This document shows positions 8,528-21,212 of a stretch of 64,000 nt of DNA, one piece after another. Positions within the stretch are counted from its first letter, which is position 1. Each line of letters starts with the position of its first letter. A program made the position numbers and the translations under genes. Below the pieces are notes generated by a model. The model was not told the origin of the DNA and made no database searches. It was given only the letters and a program-made list of their open reading frames with translations. Origin of the DNA: Lysobacter changpingensis (GTDB lineage Bacteria; Pseudomonadota; Gammaproteobacteria; Xanthomonadales; Xanthomonadaceae); assembly GCF_017308985.1 (NCBI RefSeq), contig NZ_JADWPE010000003.1:1054001-1118000 (forward strand). Reading direction: 5' to 3'.

Positions 8528-9763
8528 TCAGCACTCGGACATCAACTGGAGACGCAGCAAGGCGCTGCCCGCCTTCGCAATCTCGATAGCCGTATCCGGA
8601 TCATCTGAAAGCGCGATCACTTTTGCGATCCGATCGAACGAGTTTTGCACGGGCCCGACCTTCTCGCCGCGATCCTTCAGAATGCTGACGTCGTAAACGC
8701 CATCCAGAACCTCGGCTGCGCGCACATTGGTCACGTCATACAAGCGTCCCTCGACCCCCTCGTCGGGGAACAAAAACCAGATCGCTGCGGATTTCGCTTG
8801 CGAATCACTGGCAATCACAGAATCTAGAACAGGCTCGCCAACTGATTGCCTAGCCGTGATTGAAGTGAGGTTCACGCCCGTGCTCAACCTCACCAGTTCC
8901 CAGATGTAATCACCGCCGCCCCTCGTATGGGTTTCGATGAACCTAGGCCCATCCTTGGTGAGGATGATCTCCGTGTGGGTCGGGCCGTCTGTAATGCCGA
9001 GAGCCTCGATCACATCAATGACGTAATTCTTGACTTGCTCCTCATCCTCGACACTCAGGCGGGCCGGAATCACGTGCCCGATTTCCACTCGCGAGCTTTG
9101 ATGGACATACTTCCGGGTAATAGCAAGGATGCGATGCACACCGCCTTCAGAGAAGCCCTCGACGCTGAACTCAGGGCCTTCATGGAACCGCTCCAGCATT
9201 GCTGGGTAGCCGCCCTTGGATCTCCTATAATAGTCAGCGGCCAGCGCAACCTCCGCGACGTTCATGATGATGGAGACGCCCGAGCTCGCGGTCGCATCAT
9301 GCGGCTTCATCACCAGCGGAAAGCCAAGCTGCTCAGCCTTTGTAAGGAGCTGCTGTTCGGTGTCGACTAACATGAATTCGGTCGAGTCTAGTCCTGCCGC
9401 TCTCAGGACTGCGCGCGCCCTGTCCTTGTCCATAATGTTGCGCAGAGTCTCTAAGCTCAACTTCATATCGATCGCGAGAACTTCTGCAACGTTTATCGCG
9501 ATCTCTTGATAGCCATCATGGAAACAGCAGATTGCGTCAAACGGCCTTTCTGCGTGCAGCAGCTTCGCGAGCCTGACGTAGTCCTCAACACCTTCTTCAT
9601 CGGCGAACAGGTGAACGTTCTCGTAGGGGAACTCCAAGTCTGCTTTAGCCATGTAGCTATTGAATGCGTACGCGCTCTTCCTCGTGAAGAGCACGATTCG
9701 CTGACTGATGTCCCTCAAACCTTCGTGGCACTGCCTTGCACCGCCCAACAGCAAAACATTCAT
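8528..9763 (-). CDS. ATP-grasp carboxylate-amine ligase, island-borne
   Basis: A full-length 411-residue ATP-grasp enzyme. The N-terminal pre-ATP-grasp domain starts MNVLLLGGARQCHEGLRDIS. The nucleotide-binding loop is FPLVMKPHDATASSGVSII near residue 150. The metal site is RFIETHTRGGGDYIWELV near 270, with His where many relatives have Asn. The fold joins a carboxylate, via an acyl phosphate, to an amine; relatives include L-amino acid ligases that make dipeptide antibiotics (BacD type). The substrate is unknown. The codon use and GC content are lower than the core genes around it. Start ATG with GGAAG 7 bases upstream. Confidence 0.8.
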   Translation of the reverse strand: MNVLLLGGARQCHEGLRDISQRIVLFTRKSAYAFNSYMAKADLEFPYENVHLFADEEGVEDYVRLAKLLHAERPFDAICCFHDGYQEIAINVAEVLAIDMKLSLETLRNIMDKDRARAVLRAAGLDSTEFMLVDTEQQLLTKAEQLGFPLVMKPHDATASSGVSIIMNVAEVALAADYYRRSKGGYPAMLERFHEGPEFSVEGFSEGGVHRILAITRKYVHQSSRVEIGHVIPARLSVEDEEQVKNYVIDVIEALGITDGPTHTEIILTKDGPRFIETHTRGGGDYIWELVRLSTGVNLTSITARQSVGEPVLDSVIASDSQAKSAAIWFLFPDEGVEGRLYDVTNVRAAEVLDGVYDVSILKDRGEKVGPVQNSFDRIAKVIALSDDPDTAIEIAKAGSALLRLQLMSEC

Positions 9764-9787
9764 AAACCGTCTTCCATCGCAGATTGA

Positions 9788-9985
9788 TTAGCTTAGTGAT
9801 ATCGAGGTCGTGGGCTCATACAACTGGGTGGCCCAGCGACTCACCAGGGGATCCAGATAACTGATGCCCTTGTCCCTGACCAAGTCGATCAAACGCGCTT
9901 GCTGATCCGCGATGACGGGGTGGTCAGGGATGCTGCTCAGAATGTTGTTGACTACTTTGAGAGCAGAAGCACTAGCGGCAATCTT
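9788..9985 (-). pseudogene. C-terminal fragment of an unidentified low-GC gene
   Basis: About 65 residues (ALKVVNNILSSIPDHPVIAD and on, ending SISLS) in the same strand and base composition as the ATP-grasp gene, 24 bases before it. Upstream of about 9985 the sequence changes to GC-rich phage-like code in another frame, so the 5' part of this gene is gone. It probably was the preceding gene of the same cluster. Family not recognised. Confidence 0.6.
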
Positions 9986-10421
9986 CACCGAGCACCGGCT
10001 GCGTGGCGGCCGTGACCGCGCCCTGCGTGGCACCGGACACGGCGCGTCCAAGCACGCCCGCAGCGCGGGTGGCAGGCAGCACGGCACCGGCGACGCGTGT
10101 GCCCAGCGCCTGCAACGCCCGCGTCGGTGCCAGGTACGGCAGCACACTGCCGACCACGCCACCCACATCGCCGCCGAAGCTGCCCTGCGTGCGCTGCTGG
10201 TAATCGAGTTCGCGCTGACGCAGCGCGGCATCGTCGGCGGCCACGGTGTCGTTGACGTACTGACGCAGGCGTTGCGGCAGGGTCTGCGGCTCTGCAGCCC
10301 TTCCGGTCACCAGGCCGGACAGGCTCGGCGCCGGCTCGTTCACCAGCGCATTCACGCCGGCCTGCACGCCGTGACCGACCAACTGCGCCACGGGACCGCG
10401 AACGGCGAAGTCCCCGCGCAC
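9972..10421 (-). pseudogene. Phage structural/ejection protein remnant
   Basis: About 149 residues. Ala/Gly-rich amphipathic sequence (AALRQRELDYQQRTQGSFGG, then VVGSVLPYLAPTRALQALG, ending near TQPVLGED) resembles the glycine-rich N-terminal part of podovirus internal virion/ejection proteins as I know them. It breaks off at about 9985 where the low-GC fragment begins, and no sensible start is visible upstream. It lies next to tRNA-Pro, a common phage integration site. Identification is by composition and pattern only. Confidence 0.5.
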
Positions 10422-10570
10422 GGAGATAACAGCGGAGGAGAGAGCGCATTAAGAGGAGAAATCGGCATCAGGCCGAAAGCGCGAAGTCCCATCGACTCGC
10501 GCAACACCTTGCGAACAAAGTGGAAACTGCACTCCCGCATGCAGCGGGAGAAAAATTCGATTCCGCAAGA

Positions 10571-10647
10571 TGGTCGGGACGGCCGGATTCGAACCGACGA
10601 CCCTCTGCCCCCCAGGCAGATGCGCTACCAGGCTGCGCTACGCCCCG
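10571..10647 (-). tRNA. tRNA-Pro (GGG)
   Basis: 77 bases including encoded CCA. Acceptor stem CGGGGCG pairs with CGUCCCG (one G-U). The anticodon stem-loop is UCUGC-CUGGGGG-GCAGA with anticodon GGG, and the T-arm is GGTTCGAATCC. It follows merR on the same strand and borders the genomic island. Confidence 0.95.
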
Positions 10648-10736
10648 ACGTGTTGCTTGTGCCGCCCTTGCGAGCGGGCGGCAAGTATAACGGTTGAACC
10701 CTCGCCGCGGCCACCGCGGCGTTTCCTCGCGGCGAT

Positions 10737-11093
10737 TCAGCGTCGCAGCAGCTGCAGGACTTCTTCCAGCTCCATCCGCACCTGGCGGATGATCTGCGAG
10801 CTCAGCGCGGACTCGTCCTTCGCCGTCTCGCCTTCCAGGCGCAGACGCGCGCCGCCGATGGTGTAGCCCTGCTCGTACAGCAGGCCGCGGATCTGGCGCA
10901 CCATCAGCACCTCGTGGCGCTGGTAGTACCGTCGGTTGCCACGACGTTTGACCGGGTTGAGCATCGGGAACTCGGTTTCCCAATAGCGCAGCACGTGCGG
11001 CTTCACGTCGCACAGCTCGCTGACCTCACCGATGGTGAAGTAGCGCTTGGCCGGGATCGGCGGGAGTTCGCGATTGCTGCCGGGGTCAAGCAT
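10737..11093 (-). CDS. MerR family transcriptional regulator
   Basis: 118 residues. The winged helix-turn-helix is at residues 16-75: [29 protein letters not shown], then [20 protein letters not shown]. The C-terminal part is a short dimerisation helix ([13 protein letters not shown]) without a cysteine-rich effector domain. Its start overlaps the end of ihfA by 8 bases, so it is translationally coupled to it. This ihfA-merR-tRNA-Pro order is, to my knowledge, usual in gammaproteobacteria. The signal sensed is unknown. Confidence 0.9.
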   Translation of the reverse strand: MLDPGSNRELPPIPAKRYFTIGEVSELCDVKPHVLRYWETEFPMLNPVKRRGNRRYYQRHEVLMVRQIRGLLYEQGYTIGGARLRLEGETAKDESALSSQIIRQVRMELEEVLQLLRR

Positions 11094-11388
11094 GCTCAGC
11101 TCCGGAATAGGCTTCCACGCGTTCCTTCAGTTTCTGGCCGGGGCGGAAGGTCACCACGGTGCGGGCGGAGATCGGGATCTCCTCGCCGGTCTTCGGGTTG
11201 CGGCCCGGACGCTGGTTCTTGCGGCGCAGGTCGAAGTTGCCGAACCCGGAAAGCTTCACCTGGCGACCGTGCTCCAGCGCCTCGCGCAGCGCGTCGAAGA
11301 ACGCGTCCACGAATTCCTTCGCCTCCCGCTTGTTCAGCCCGACTTCGTCGAACAGGCGTTCGGCCATCTCGGCCTTGGTCAATGCCAT
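11086..11388 (-). CDS. ihfA: Integration host factor subunit alpha
   Basis: 100 residues, the family's usual length. It forms the IHF heterodimer with IhfB, which bends DNA at specific sites. The HU/IHF fold is complete: [20 protein letters not shown] helices, the core [14 protein letters not shown], and the beta-arm [20 protein letters not shown] with the Pro that intercalates DNA. The start is the ATG of MALTKAE; a 23-codon upstream extension of the frame is unlike any IHF. Located 17 bases after pheT in the pheST-ihfA operon. Confidence 0.97.
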   Translation of the reverse strand: MALTKAEMAERLFDEVGLNKREAKEFVDAFFDALREALEHGRQVKLSGFGNFDLRRKNQRPGRNPKTGEEIPISARTVVTFRPGQKLKERVEAYSGAEHA

Positions 11389-11405
11389 CGTCGCTTTCCT
11401 CAACC

Positions 11406-13793
11406 TCAGCCGCGGATCGTTGCCCCGTACTCCCGCTGCAGCGCGTCGGTCACGCACGCCACTGCGGAATCGACGTCACGGTCAGTCAGGGTGCGCGATT
11501 CATCCTGCAGAATCAAGCCCATAGCGAGACTTTTGAAACCCGGTTCAACGCCCTTGCCCTGGTAGCGATCGAACAGCACCAGATCGCGCAGGAACGGGCC
11601 CGCGGCGGTCTTCACGGCCTGGCCGATGGCGGCCCATTCGACGTTCTCCGGGACGACGAACGCGAGGTCCCGGCGGACGGACGGGTATTTCGACAGGGCA
11701 CCGGCGCGTGGCACGGCGCGGCTGAACAGGGGCGACAGGTCGAGCTCGAAAGCGATCACGTCCACGTCCAGTTCCAGCGCGCGTTGCAGGCGCGGGTGCA
11801 ACTGGCCGATCCAGCCGAGCTTCACGCCGTCGCGGTACACGTCGGCCGAACGCCCCGGATGCGCCCAGGCGGGCTGGGAGGCGCGGTAGTCGAGCGAGGC
11901 ACCGGCAAGCGCGGCGAGGCTGTCGAGGTCGCCCTTCAGATCGTGGAAGCCGATGGTACGTGCCGTGGCCCCCCACTGCTCCGCATGCACGTCGCCGCAC
12001 GCGGCGGCGGCGATGCGGCCGGTTTCGATCGGCGCATCGCCCGCGTTGGCGCGGAACACATTGCCCAGCTCGAACAGGCGCACGCGCGGCTGCTGGCGCG
12101 CGGCGTTGCGCGCGAGCGCGGCGACCAGGCCCGGCAGCAGCGCGGTGCGCATGACACCGAGTTCGCCGCTGAGCGGATTGGCCAACGGCACGCTGCCGTC
12201 GGTGAGGCCCCACGTCGCGAGCAGGTCGGCATCGACGAAGGCGTAGTTCACCGCTTCCAGGTAATCGCGCGAGGCGAGCTGGCGGCGCGCGGTGGATTCG
12301 TCGACGCGGGTTTCGCTCGGCGCCACCAGGCGCGCGGCGCCGGCGGGCAGCGTCGTCGGGATCGTGTCGTAGCCGTGGATGCGAGCGATTTCCTCGATCA
12401 GGTCCTCTTCGATTTCCAGATCGAATCGACGGGTTGGCGGCACCACGCGCCAACCGTCGGCGACGGTTTCGACCTGCAGGCCAAGCGCGCTCAGGATGCG
12501 TTCGACCTCGGCATCGGCGACCGTCAGTCCCAGCACGCGTGCCAGGCGCGCACGGCGCAGTACGATCGGCTGCGGCTTGCGCAGGTGTTCGGTGAGCGTC
12601 ACGTCCAGCGTCGGGCCCGGCACGCCGCCTGCGATGTCGACGATCAGCTTCGTCGCGTATTCCACCGCGATGCGCGGCAGTTCCGGATCGACGCCGCGTT
12701 CGAATCGGTGGCCGGCGTCGGTGTGCAGGCCGAGCTTGCGGCTGCGGCCGATGATCGCCGACGGAATCCAATGCGCGGCTTCGAGGAACACGTTGCGCGT
12801 GGTGTCGGTCACCCGCGTGTCGTAGCCGCCCATGATGCCGCCCAGTGCGACGGCGCGCGCACCCTTGCCACCGGTGCTGTCGGAAACGACGAGGAAATCG
12901 TCGTCGAGTTCGACGGTGCGCCCGTCGAGCAGCTTGAGCGATTCGCCGGCACGGGCCGGGCGCACGACGACGTCGCCTTCCAGCGTGTCCTTGTCGAAGG
13001 CGTGCATCGGCTGGCCGAGTTCGAGCATCACGTACTGCGTGACGTCCACGAGGAAGCTGATCGGCCGCACGCCGCTACGGCGCAGGCGCTCGGCCATCCA
13101 TGCCGGCGTGGACACGGTGGCGTCGACGTTGTCGATCACGCGGCCTGCAAAGCGTGGCACGCGCGGTCCGGCGTCGAGCTCGACGCGGATCGTCGCCCCG
13201 CTCTGCGCGGAAACGTCGGTGGCGTCGAGTGGCTTCACTTCACTGCCGAGCGCGGCGGCCACGTCGTACGCGATGCCGCGCACGCTGAAGCAGTCGGCAC
13301 GGTTGGGCGTCAGCTTGATCTCGATGCTGGCATCAGGCAGGCCGAGGTACTGCGCGAGCGGCGTGCCGACCGGGGCGCCGTCGGGCAGTTCGAGCAGGCC
13401 CGAGGCGTCCGGATCGACGCCCAGCTCCTTCGCCGAGCACAGCATGCCGAACGATTCCACGCCGCGCAGTTTGGCCGCCTTGATCGCGATACCGCCCGGC
13501 AGGTTCGCACCGACGGTGGCGAGCGGCGCCACCAGGCCCGCGCGCGCGTTCGGCGCGCCGCAGACGATCTGCACGGTGCCGTTGCCGGTGTCGACTTCGC
13601 ACACCTGCAGGCGGTCGGCTTCGGGGTGCCTGCTCGCGCTGACGATGCGCGCCACGACCACGCCGTCGAGCGAGTCGCCCAGCGGCGTGACCTCTTCGAC
13701 TTCCAGGCCGATCGCGGTCAGCGTCGCGGCGAGTTCGTCGCGCGAAGCGGTGGTCGGAACGTGGTGGCGCAGCCAGTTTTCGGAGAATTTCAT
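11406..13793 (-). CDS. pheT: Phenylalanine--tRNA ligase beta subunit
   Basis: 795 residues, normal for a bacterial PheT. With PheS it forms the alpha2-beta2 enzyme that charges tRNA-Phe. Domains in order: the N-terminal strand [20 protein letters not shown]; the tRNA-binding (EMAP-like) domain near 40-150 ([20 protein letters not shown]); the B3/B4 editing domain ([20 protein letters not shown]); B5 ([19 protein letters not shown]); the catalytic-like core; and the FDX-ACB anticodon-binding domain at the end ([20 protein letters not shown]). Separated from pheS by 97 bases containing a palindromic repeat. Confidence 0.97.
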   Translation of the reverse strand: MKFSENWLRHHVPTTASRDELAATLTAIGLEVEEVTPLGDSLDGVVVARIVSASRHPEADRLQVCEVDTGNGTVQIVCGAPNARAGLVAPLATVGANLPGGIAIKAAKLRGVESFGMLCSAKELGVDPDASGLLELPDGAPVGTPLAQYLGLPDASIEIKLTPNRADCFSVRGIAYDVAAALGSEVKPLDATDVSAQSGATIRVELDAGPRVPRFAGRVIDNVDATVSTPAWMAERLRRSGVRPISFLVDVTQYVMLELGQPMHAFDKDTLEGDVVVRPARAGESLKLLDGRTVELDDDFLVVSDSTGGKGARAVALGGIMGGYDTRVTDTTRNVFLEAAHWIPSAIIGRSRKLGLHTDAGHRFERGVDPELPRIAVEYATKLIVDIAGGVPGPTLDVTLTEHLRKPQPIVLRRARLARVLGLTVADAEVERILSALGLQVETVADGWRVVPPTRRFDLEIEEDLIEEIARIHGYDTIPTTLPAGAARLVAPSETRVDESTARRQLASRDYLEAVNYAFVDADLLATWGLTDGSVPLANPLSGELGVMRTALLPGLVAALARNAARQQPRVRLFELGNVFRANAGDAPIETGRIAAAACGDVHAEQWGATARTIGFHDLKGDLDSLAALAGASLDYRASQPAWAHPGRSADVYRDGVKLGWIGQLHPRLQRALELDVDVIAFELDLSPLFSRAVPRAGALSKYPSVRRDLAFVVPENVEWAAIGQAVKTAAGPFLRDLVLFDRYQGKGVEPGFKSLAMGLILQDESRTLTDRDVDSAVACVTDALQREYGATIRG

Positions 13794-13802
13794 GGTGAAA
13801 GC

Positions 13803-13889
13803 CGGGAATCGGGAATGGTGAATCGGGAACCGGAATGCGGTGATGGGTTTCGCTTCTACGATTCCCCATTCCCCATTCCCGGTTCCCGC
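13803..13889. repeat. GGGAAT-type intergenic palindrome
   Basis: The pheS-pheT gap is filled by GGGAATCGGGAATGG-like units on the left and their complements (ATTCCCCATTCCC) on the right, able to fold into one long imperfect hairpin. Such GGGAAT-rich dyads are frequent between Xanthomonadaceae genes. It has no T tail, so it is not a terminator; it may stabilise or process the pheST mRNA. Confidence 0.75.
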
Positions 13890-13890
13890 T

Positions 13891-15460
<1,570 letters not shown>

Positions 15461-15473
15461 TGTTCAGCCCTCC

Positions 15474-15671
15474 TCAGAGATACGGCAGCATGCGATCGAG
15501 ACGGCCTGCGTCTTCGGCACGAACGTGGTTCGTCTGCCGCAGGTTGCGCTTCCGCTTGGTCGCCTTCTTGGTGAGGATGTGGCTCTTGTTGGCGTGGCCG
15601 CACTTGTACTTGCCGGAAGCGGTCTTCCGGAAGCGCTTGGCCGCCGCCCGATTGGTCTTGATCTTGGGCAT
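15474..15671 (-). CDS. rpmI: 50S ribosomal protein L35
   Basis: 65 residues: [20 protein letters not shown], then the [16 protein letters not shown] basic stretch, ending DRMLPYL. The start is the ATG of MPKIK with AAAGGA upstream; a 17-codon in-frame extension is not part of L35. First gene after its own promoter and leader. Confidence 0.97.
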   Translation of the reverse strand: MPKIKTNRAAAKRFRKTASGKYKCGHANKSHILTKKATKRKRNLRQTNHVRAEDAGRLDRMLPYL

Positions 15672-15829
15672 TGCGATGTCCTTTCGGATTTCGATGACTG
15701 GCGTGGGCGGTGGCATGGCCACTCTTTCCGTCCTGCCCTGCCGGCTTGTAAGTCATTGATCCTCAAGAAAATACGCGGAGGATCAAGACAGGTTCCGTGA
15801 TACAGCAACAACAAACCCGGCGAACCGGG
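15672..15829 (-). promoter_or_regulatory. rpmI-rplT mRNA leader, candidate L20 autoregulatory region
   Basis: About 155 bases of untranslated leader from the promoter at 15836-15864 to rpmI. It contains a perfect 9-bp hairpin (15756-15764 with 15778-15786, TTGATCCTC). Long structured leaders before rpmI are the site of L20 feedback in E. coli and B. subtilis; that this one works the same way is inference. Confidence 0.55.
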
Positions 15830-15835
15830 CCGCAC

Positions 15836-15864
15836 ATTATGCGGGGCCGACGGGCGGGTTGCAA
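15836..15864 (-). promoter_or_regulatory. Sigma-70-type promoter for rpmI-rplT
   Basis: On the minus strand TTGCAA (15859-15864), 17 bases, CATAAT (15836-15841). Near-consensus spacing and boxes inside very GC-rich sequence, located after the infC terminator and before rpmI. Confidence 0.7.
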
Positions 15865-15958
15865 ATCTTTTCTTTGAAAATCAGCGGGTTTGGCGCGAAG
15901 GCGGCGCTGCGGGTCGATTCTGTCCGATCCGCCTGCCGGCCGGGGCCGCAGCCCGCCC

Positions 15959-15990
15959 CTGCAAAGCGAAGGGCGCCTTCCGGCGCCCCT
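15959..15990 (-). terminator. Terminator after infC
   Basis: A 7-bp GC stem (GGGCGCC 15971-15977 with 15982-15988) and a 4-base loop, followed on the minus strand by TTCGCTTTGC. The tail is short, so partial read-through into rpmI is likely. Confidence 0.6.
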
Positions 15991-16036
15991 CTCTCATTGC
16001 CTGGCCCGCTCCCGCCGGCGGGAGCCGACGCGAGGC

Positions 16037-16558
16037 TCACTTCTTCTTCGGCGCGATCATCATGACCATCTGGCGGCCTTCCAGGCGCGGGCGCGACTCG
16101 ATGACGATGTCCTCGCCGAGGTCGGCCTCGATGCGTGCGGCCATCTCGCGGCCCAGTTCCTGGTGGCTCATCTCGCGGCCACGGAAGCGGATGTTGACCT
16201 TGACCTTGTCGCCCTCTTCCAGGAAGCGGCGCATGTTGCGCAGCTTGATCTGGTAGTCGCCCTCGTCGGTCACGGGACGGAACTTGAGTTCCTTGATCTC
16301 GACCTGCTTCTGCTTCTTCTTGGCCTCGTTGGCCTTTTTCTGCTGCTCGAAGCGGAACTTGCCGAAGTCCATGATCTTGCAGACCGGCGGATCGGCGTTC
16401 GGCTGGATCTCCACAAGATCCAGATCCTCGTCCTCGGCCATGCGCAGCGCTTCGTCGCGCGTGAGCACGCCGATCATCTCGCCATCGCTGCCGATCACGC
16501 GCACGCGCGGGACGCGGATTTCCTGGTTCTTGCGATTCGGCTTCTCGGGGGTACTGAT
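16037..16558 (-). CDS. infC: Translation initiation factor IF-3, with an ATC start codon
   Basis: 173 residues when read from ATC at 16558. IF-3 binds the 30S subunit, checks the start codon and blocks 50S joining. The N-domain begins [20 protein letters not shown], then [17 protein letters not shown]; the linker [16 protein letters not shown] leads to the C-domain ([20 protein letters not shown]) ending IAPKKK. No ATG or GTG is available before the conserved [12 protein letters not shown] sits 8 bases after GGAG at the expected family start. IF-3 genes typically use AUU/AUC so that IF-3 limits its own translation. Confidence 0.93.
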   Translation of the reverse strand: MSTPEKPNRKNQEIRVPRVRVIGSDGEMIGVLTRDEALRMAEDEDLDLVEIQPNADPPVCKIMDFGKFRFEQQKKANEAKKKQKQVEIKELKFRPVTDEGDYQIKLRNMRRFLEEGDKVKVNIRFRGREMSHQELGREMAARIEADLGEDIVIESRPRLEGRQMVMMIAPKKK

Positions 16559-16583
16559 GTTGCAATCTCCGGTATGGAACGTG

Positions 16584-16603
16584 CCGGCCGCCGTGGCGGC
16601 CGG
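16584..16603 (-). repeat. Inverted repeat in the thrS-infC spacer
   Basis: A perfect 9-bp dyad (CCGGCCGCC, 2-base centre, GGCGGCCGG) about 25 bases before the infC start. There is no T run after it, so it is not a terminator; it could control access to the infC ribosome site or mRNA cleavage. Confidence 0.5.
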
Positions 16604-16624
16604 GGTCAGGTCTGGCTGCAGGCG

Positions 16625-18526
16625 CTACTGTACGCCTTCACTGCGCAAACGCGAGGCGAAATCGGAGACGGTCATCGTCCCCAGATCCTCCCCTCCCCGC
16701 GTGCGGACGGCGATCTGGCCGTTTTCCTTCTCGCGGTCGCCGACTACCAGCAGGTAAGGCACGCGCTGCAGCGTGTGCTCGCGGATCTTATAGCCGATCT
16801 TCTCGTTGCGCAAATCGGAATGGACCCGGAAGCCTTGATTTGCAAGGGTTTTCCGGACTTCGTCGACGTAGTCGGCCTGGGCGTCGGTGATGTTCATGAC
16901 CACGGCCTGGACCGGGGCCAGCCAGGCGGGGAACTGGCCGGCGTGGTGCTCGATCAGGATGCCGATGAAGCGCTCCATCGAGCCCACGATGGCCCGGTGC
17001 AGCATCACCGGGTGGCGGCGCTGGCTGTGTTCGTCGACGTATTCGGCGCCGAGGCGGCCCGGCATCATGAAGTCCACCTGCATCGTGCCCAGCTGCCAGG
17101 TGCGGCCAATGGCGTCCTGCAGGTGGTATTCGATCTTCGGGCCGTAGAAGGCGCCCTCGCCCGGCAGCTCCTGCCACTCCACGCCGGCGGCACTGAGCGC
17201 CGAACGCAGCGCGTTCTCGGCCTTGTCCCACGTGGCGTCGTCGCCCAGGCGGGAGTCCGGGCGCAGCGCGATCTTGATCTGGATGTCGGTGAAGCCGAAA
17301 TCGCCGTAGACCTTCAACGCCTGCTCGTGGAAGGCGCGCACTTCGGATTCGATCTGGTCCTCGGTGCAGAAGATGTGGCCGTCGTCCTGCGTGAAGCCGC
17401 GCACGCGCAGGATGCCGTGCAGCGCGCCCGAAGGCTCGTTGCGATGGCACGCGCCGAACTCGCCGTAGCGGATCGGCAGGTCGCGGTAGCTGTGCAGGCC
17501 CTGGTTGAACACCTGCACGTGGCCCGGGCAGTTCATGGGCTTCAGCGCGTAGGTCCGCTTCTCGGACTCGGTGAAGAACATGTTGTCCTTGTAGTTGTCC
17601 CAGTGGCCGGATTTCTGCCACAGCGACACGTCGAGGATCTGCGGGCAACGCACTTCGCCATAGCCCGTCTCGCGGTACACGCGACGCATGTACTGCTCGA
17701 CGACCTGCCAGATCGACCAGCCCTTCGGATGCCAGAAGATCAGGCCGGGGCCTTCTTCCTGCAGGTGGAACAGGTCCTGTGCCTTGGCGATCTTCCGGTG
17801 GTCGCGCTTCTCGGCTTCCTCCAGCTGCGTCAGATACGCCTTGAGGTCCTTGTCGTTGAGCCACGCCGTGCCGTAGATGCGGCTGAGCATCTCGTTGTTG
17901 TGGTCGCCGCGCCAGTACGCGCCAGCCACCTTCATCAGCTTGAACGCGCGCAGCTTGTCCGTGGACGGCACGTGTGGGCCGCGGCACAGATCGGTGAACT
18001 CGCCCTGGCTGTACAGCGAGAGGTCTTCGCTCGCCGGGATCGATTCGATGATCTCCGCCTTGTACGCCTCGCCCAGGCCGCGAAAGAACGCCACCGCGTC
18101 GTCGCGCGACTTCACGCTGCGCGAGACCGGCAGCGATTCCTTGACGATCTTCTGCATCTCGGCCTCGATGGCCGGCAGGTCTTCCGGCGTGAACGGGCGC
18201 TCGTAGGCGAAGTCGTAGTAGAAGCCGTTGTCGATCACCGGACCGATGGTGACCTGCGCGCCGGGGTACAGGCGCTGCACGGCCTGCGCGAGCAGGTGCG
18301 CGGTGGAGTGGCGCAGGACGTCGAGCGCGTCGGGATGCTTGTCGGTGACGATCTCGAGCGAGGCGTCGTTGGCGATGCGGTAGCTGGTGTCGACCAGCTT
18401 GCCGTCGACCTTGCCGGCGAGCGCGGCCTTCGCCAGGCCGGCGCCGATGGAGGCGGCCACTTCGGCCACGGAAACGGGATTTTCGAACTCGCGGCGGCTG
18501 CCGTCGGGGAGCGTGATGGCGATCAT
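16625..18526 (-). CDS. thrS: Threonine--tRNA ligase
   Basis: 633 residues, the standard length. Class II synthetase that charges tRNA-Thr. TGS domain at 1-60 ([20 protein letters not shown]); SAD editing domain near 70-220 with the Zn-type motif [11 protein letters not shown] and CRGPHVPST; catalytic core with motif 2 ([20 protein letters not shown]) and the zinc-binding Cys in MNCPGHV; and the C-terminal anticodon-binding domain ([20 protein letters not shown]). First gene of the thrS-infC block. A terminator-like hairpin lies about 55 bases upstream of the start. Confidence 0.98.
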   Translation of the reverse strand: MIAITLPDGSRREFENPVSVAEVAASIGAGLAKAALAGKVDGKLVDTSYRIANDASLEIVTDKHPDALDVLRHSTAHLLAQAVQRLYPGAQVTIGPVIDNGFYYDFAYERPFTPEDLPAIEAEMQKIVKESLPVSRSVKSRDDAVAFFRGLGEAYKAEIIESIPASEDLSLYSQGEFTDLCRGPHVPSTDKLRAFKLMKVAGAYWRGDHNNEMLSRIYGTAWLNDKDLKAYLTQLEEAEKRDHRKIAKAQDLFHLQEEGPGLIFWHPKGWSIWQVVEQYMRRVYRETGYGEVRCPQILDVSLWQKSGHWDNYKDNMFFTESEKRTYALKPMNCPGHVQVFNQGLHSYRDLPIRYGEFGACHRNEPSGALHGILRVRGFTQDDGHIFCTEDQIESEVRAFHEQALKVYGDFGFTDIQIKIALRPDSRLGDDATWDKAENALRSALSAAGVEWQELPGEGAFYGPKIEYHLQDAIGRTWQLGTMQVDFMMPGRLGAEYVDEHSQRRHPVMLHRAIVGSMERFIGILIEHHAGQFPAWLAPVQAVVMNITDAQADYVDEVRKTLANQGFRVHSDLRNEKIGYKIREHTLQRVPYLLVVGDREKENGQIAVRTRGGEDLGTMTVSDFASRLRSEGVQ

Positions 18527-18570
18527 GGGATGCGGGCGCGCGGTGCGCGGCTGGCTGATATGGGGAACCG

Positions 18571-18599
18571 GAAAACGAAAAACGGCGCCGCGGCGCCGT
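18571..18599 (-). terminator. Terminator-like hairpin in front of thrS
   Basis: An 8-bp perfect stem (ACGGCGCC 18582-18589 with 18592-18599) followed on the minus strand by TTTTTCGTTTTC, 45 bases before the thrS ATG. No gene lies between it and the tRNA-Val terminator upstream. It may be a second tRNA terminator or a transcription attenuator for thrS. Confidence 0.65.
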
Positions 18600-18775
18600 C
18601 TGGAAGGGCGTCGTGGGCGCTCAGCGGTGGGCGATGGTAGTGCTCATGTCGCACGCTCGGCCGGCGGTTTGCCGCGGGCCACCTTCGTTTCGTGTTTCGG
18701 GCGATCGCCCGGGAATGCGGGAAGTGTTGGGGCTGCTGGCGGCCAAGTCAACGCCGGCGATCGCTGGCTGGCCCG

Positions 18776-18814
18776 GAAAAGAAGAACGGCGCGCCCCGTG
18801 AGGATCGCGCCGTT
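18776..18814 (-). terminator. Terminator after tRNA-Val
   Basis: A 9-bp stem (AACGGCGCG, 18785-18793 with 18806-18814) with a 12-base loop, followed on the minus strand by TTCTTTTCC. It lies 16 bases past the tRNA 3' end. Confidence 0.75.
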
Positions 18815-18829
18815 CGAACCACTGTGTAG

Positions 18830-18904
18830 TGGTGGGCGGTACAGGGTTCGAACCTGTGACCCCTACCATGTCAAGGTAGTGCTCTACCGCTGAGCTAACC
18901 GCCC
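18830..18904 (-). tRNA. tRNA-Val (GAC)
   Basis: 75 bases with encoded CCA. Acceptor GGGCGGU pairs with ACCGCCC. The anticodon loop UUGACAU gives GAC. D-arm AGCTCAGCGGTAGAGC and T-arm AGGTTCGAACCCT are canonical. Confidence 0.95.
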
Positions 18905-18966
18905 GGAATTTCGCCGGACTTCATCCGGATTCCCCCCCGCCGCGAACCGCTCGTCGAGGGGCGCGC

Positions 18967-18995
18967 AGTGTAAACCGTCGGCCCCGCTGCGGCAA
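18967..18995 (-). promoter_or_regulatory. Candidate promoter of tRNA-Val
   Basis: On the minus strand TTGCCG (18990-18995), 17 bases, TACACT (18967-18972), about 60 bases before the tRNA. Reasonable sigma-70 match located in the uvrB-tRNA gap. Confidence 0.5.
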
Positions 18996-19027
18996 CAGGT
19001 CGGCGGCACCGGACCGCTGCGGCCGGT

Positions 19028-21067
<2,040 letters not shown>

Positions 21068-21212
21068 GGCTCCGGAAAATTCCTCAGTGTAGTGGGCTTT
21101 ATGGATGGGGGCGGGAACGGCGTTTCCCTACCCTTCGCCGGGCGCTCGCCCGCTGCCGTCGGCGATGGCTCGTACGAATACTGGTTTCCGTTTATCTGAA
21201 CGGATTTGAACC

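Noticed and set aside
10533-10551. CTCCCGC hairpin near tRNA-Pro
   Set aside because: On the minus strand the T run lies before the stem, not after it, so it is not a terminator for tRNA-Pro.
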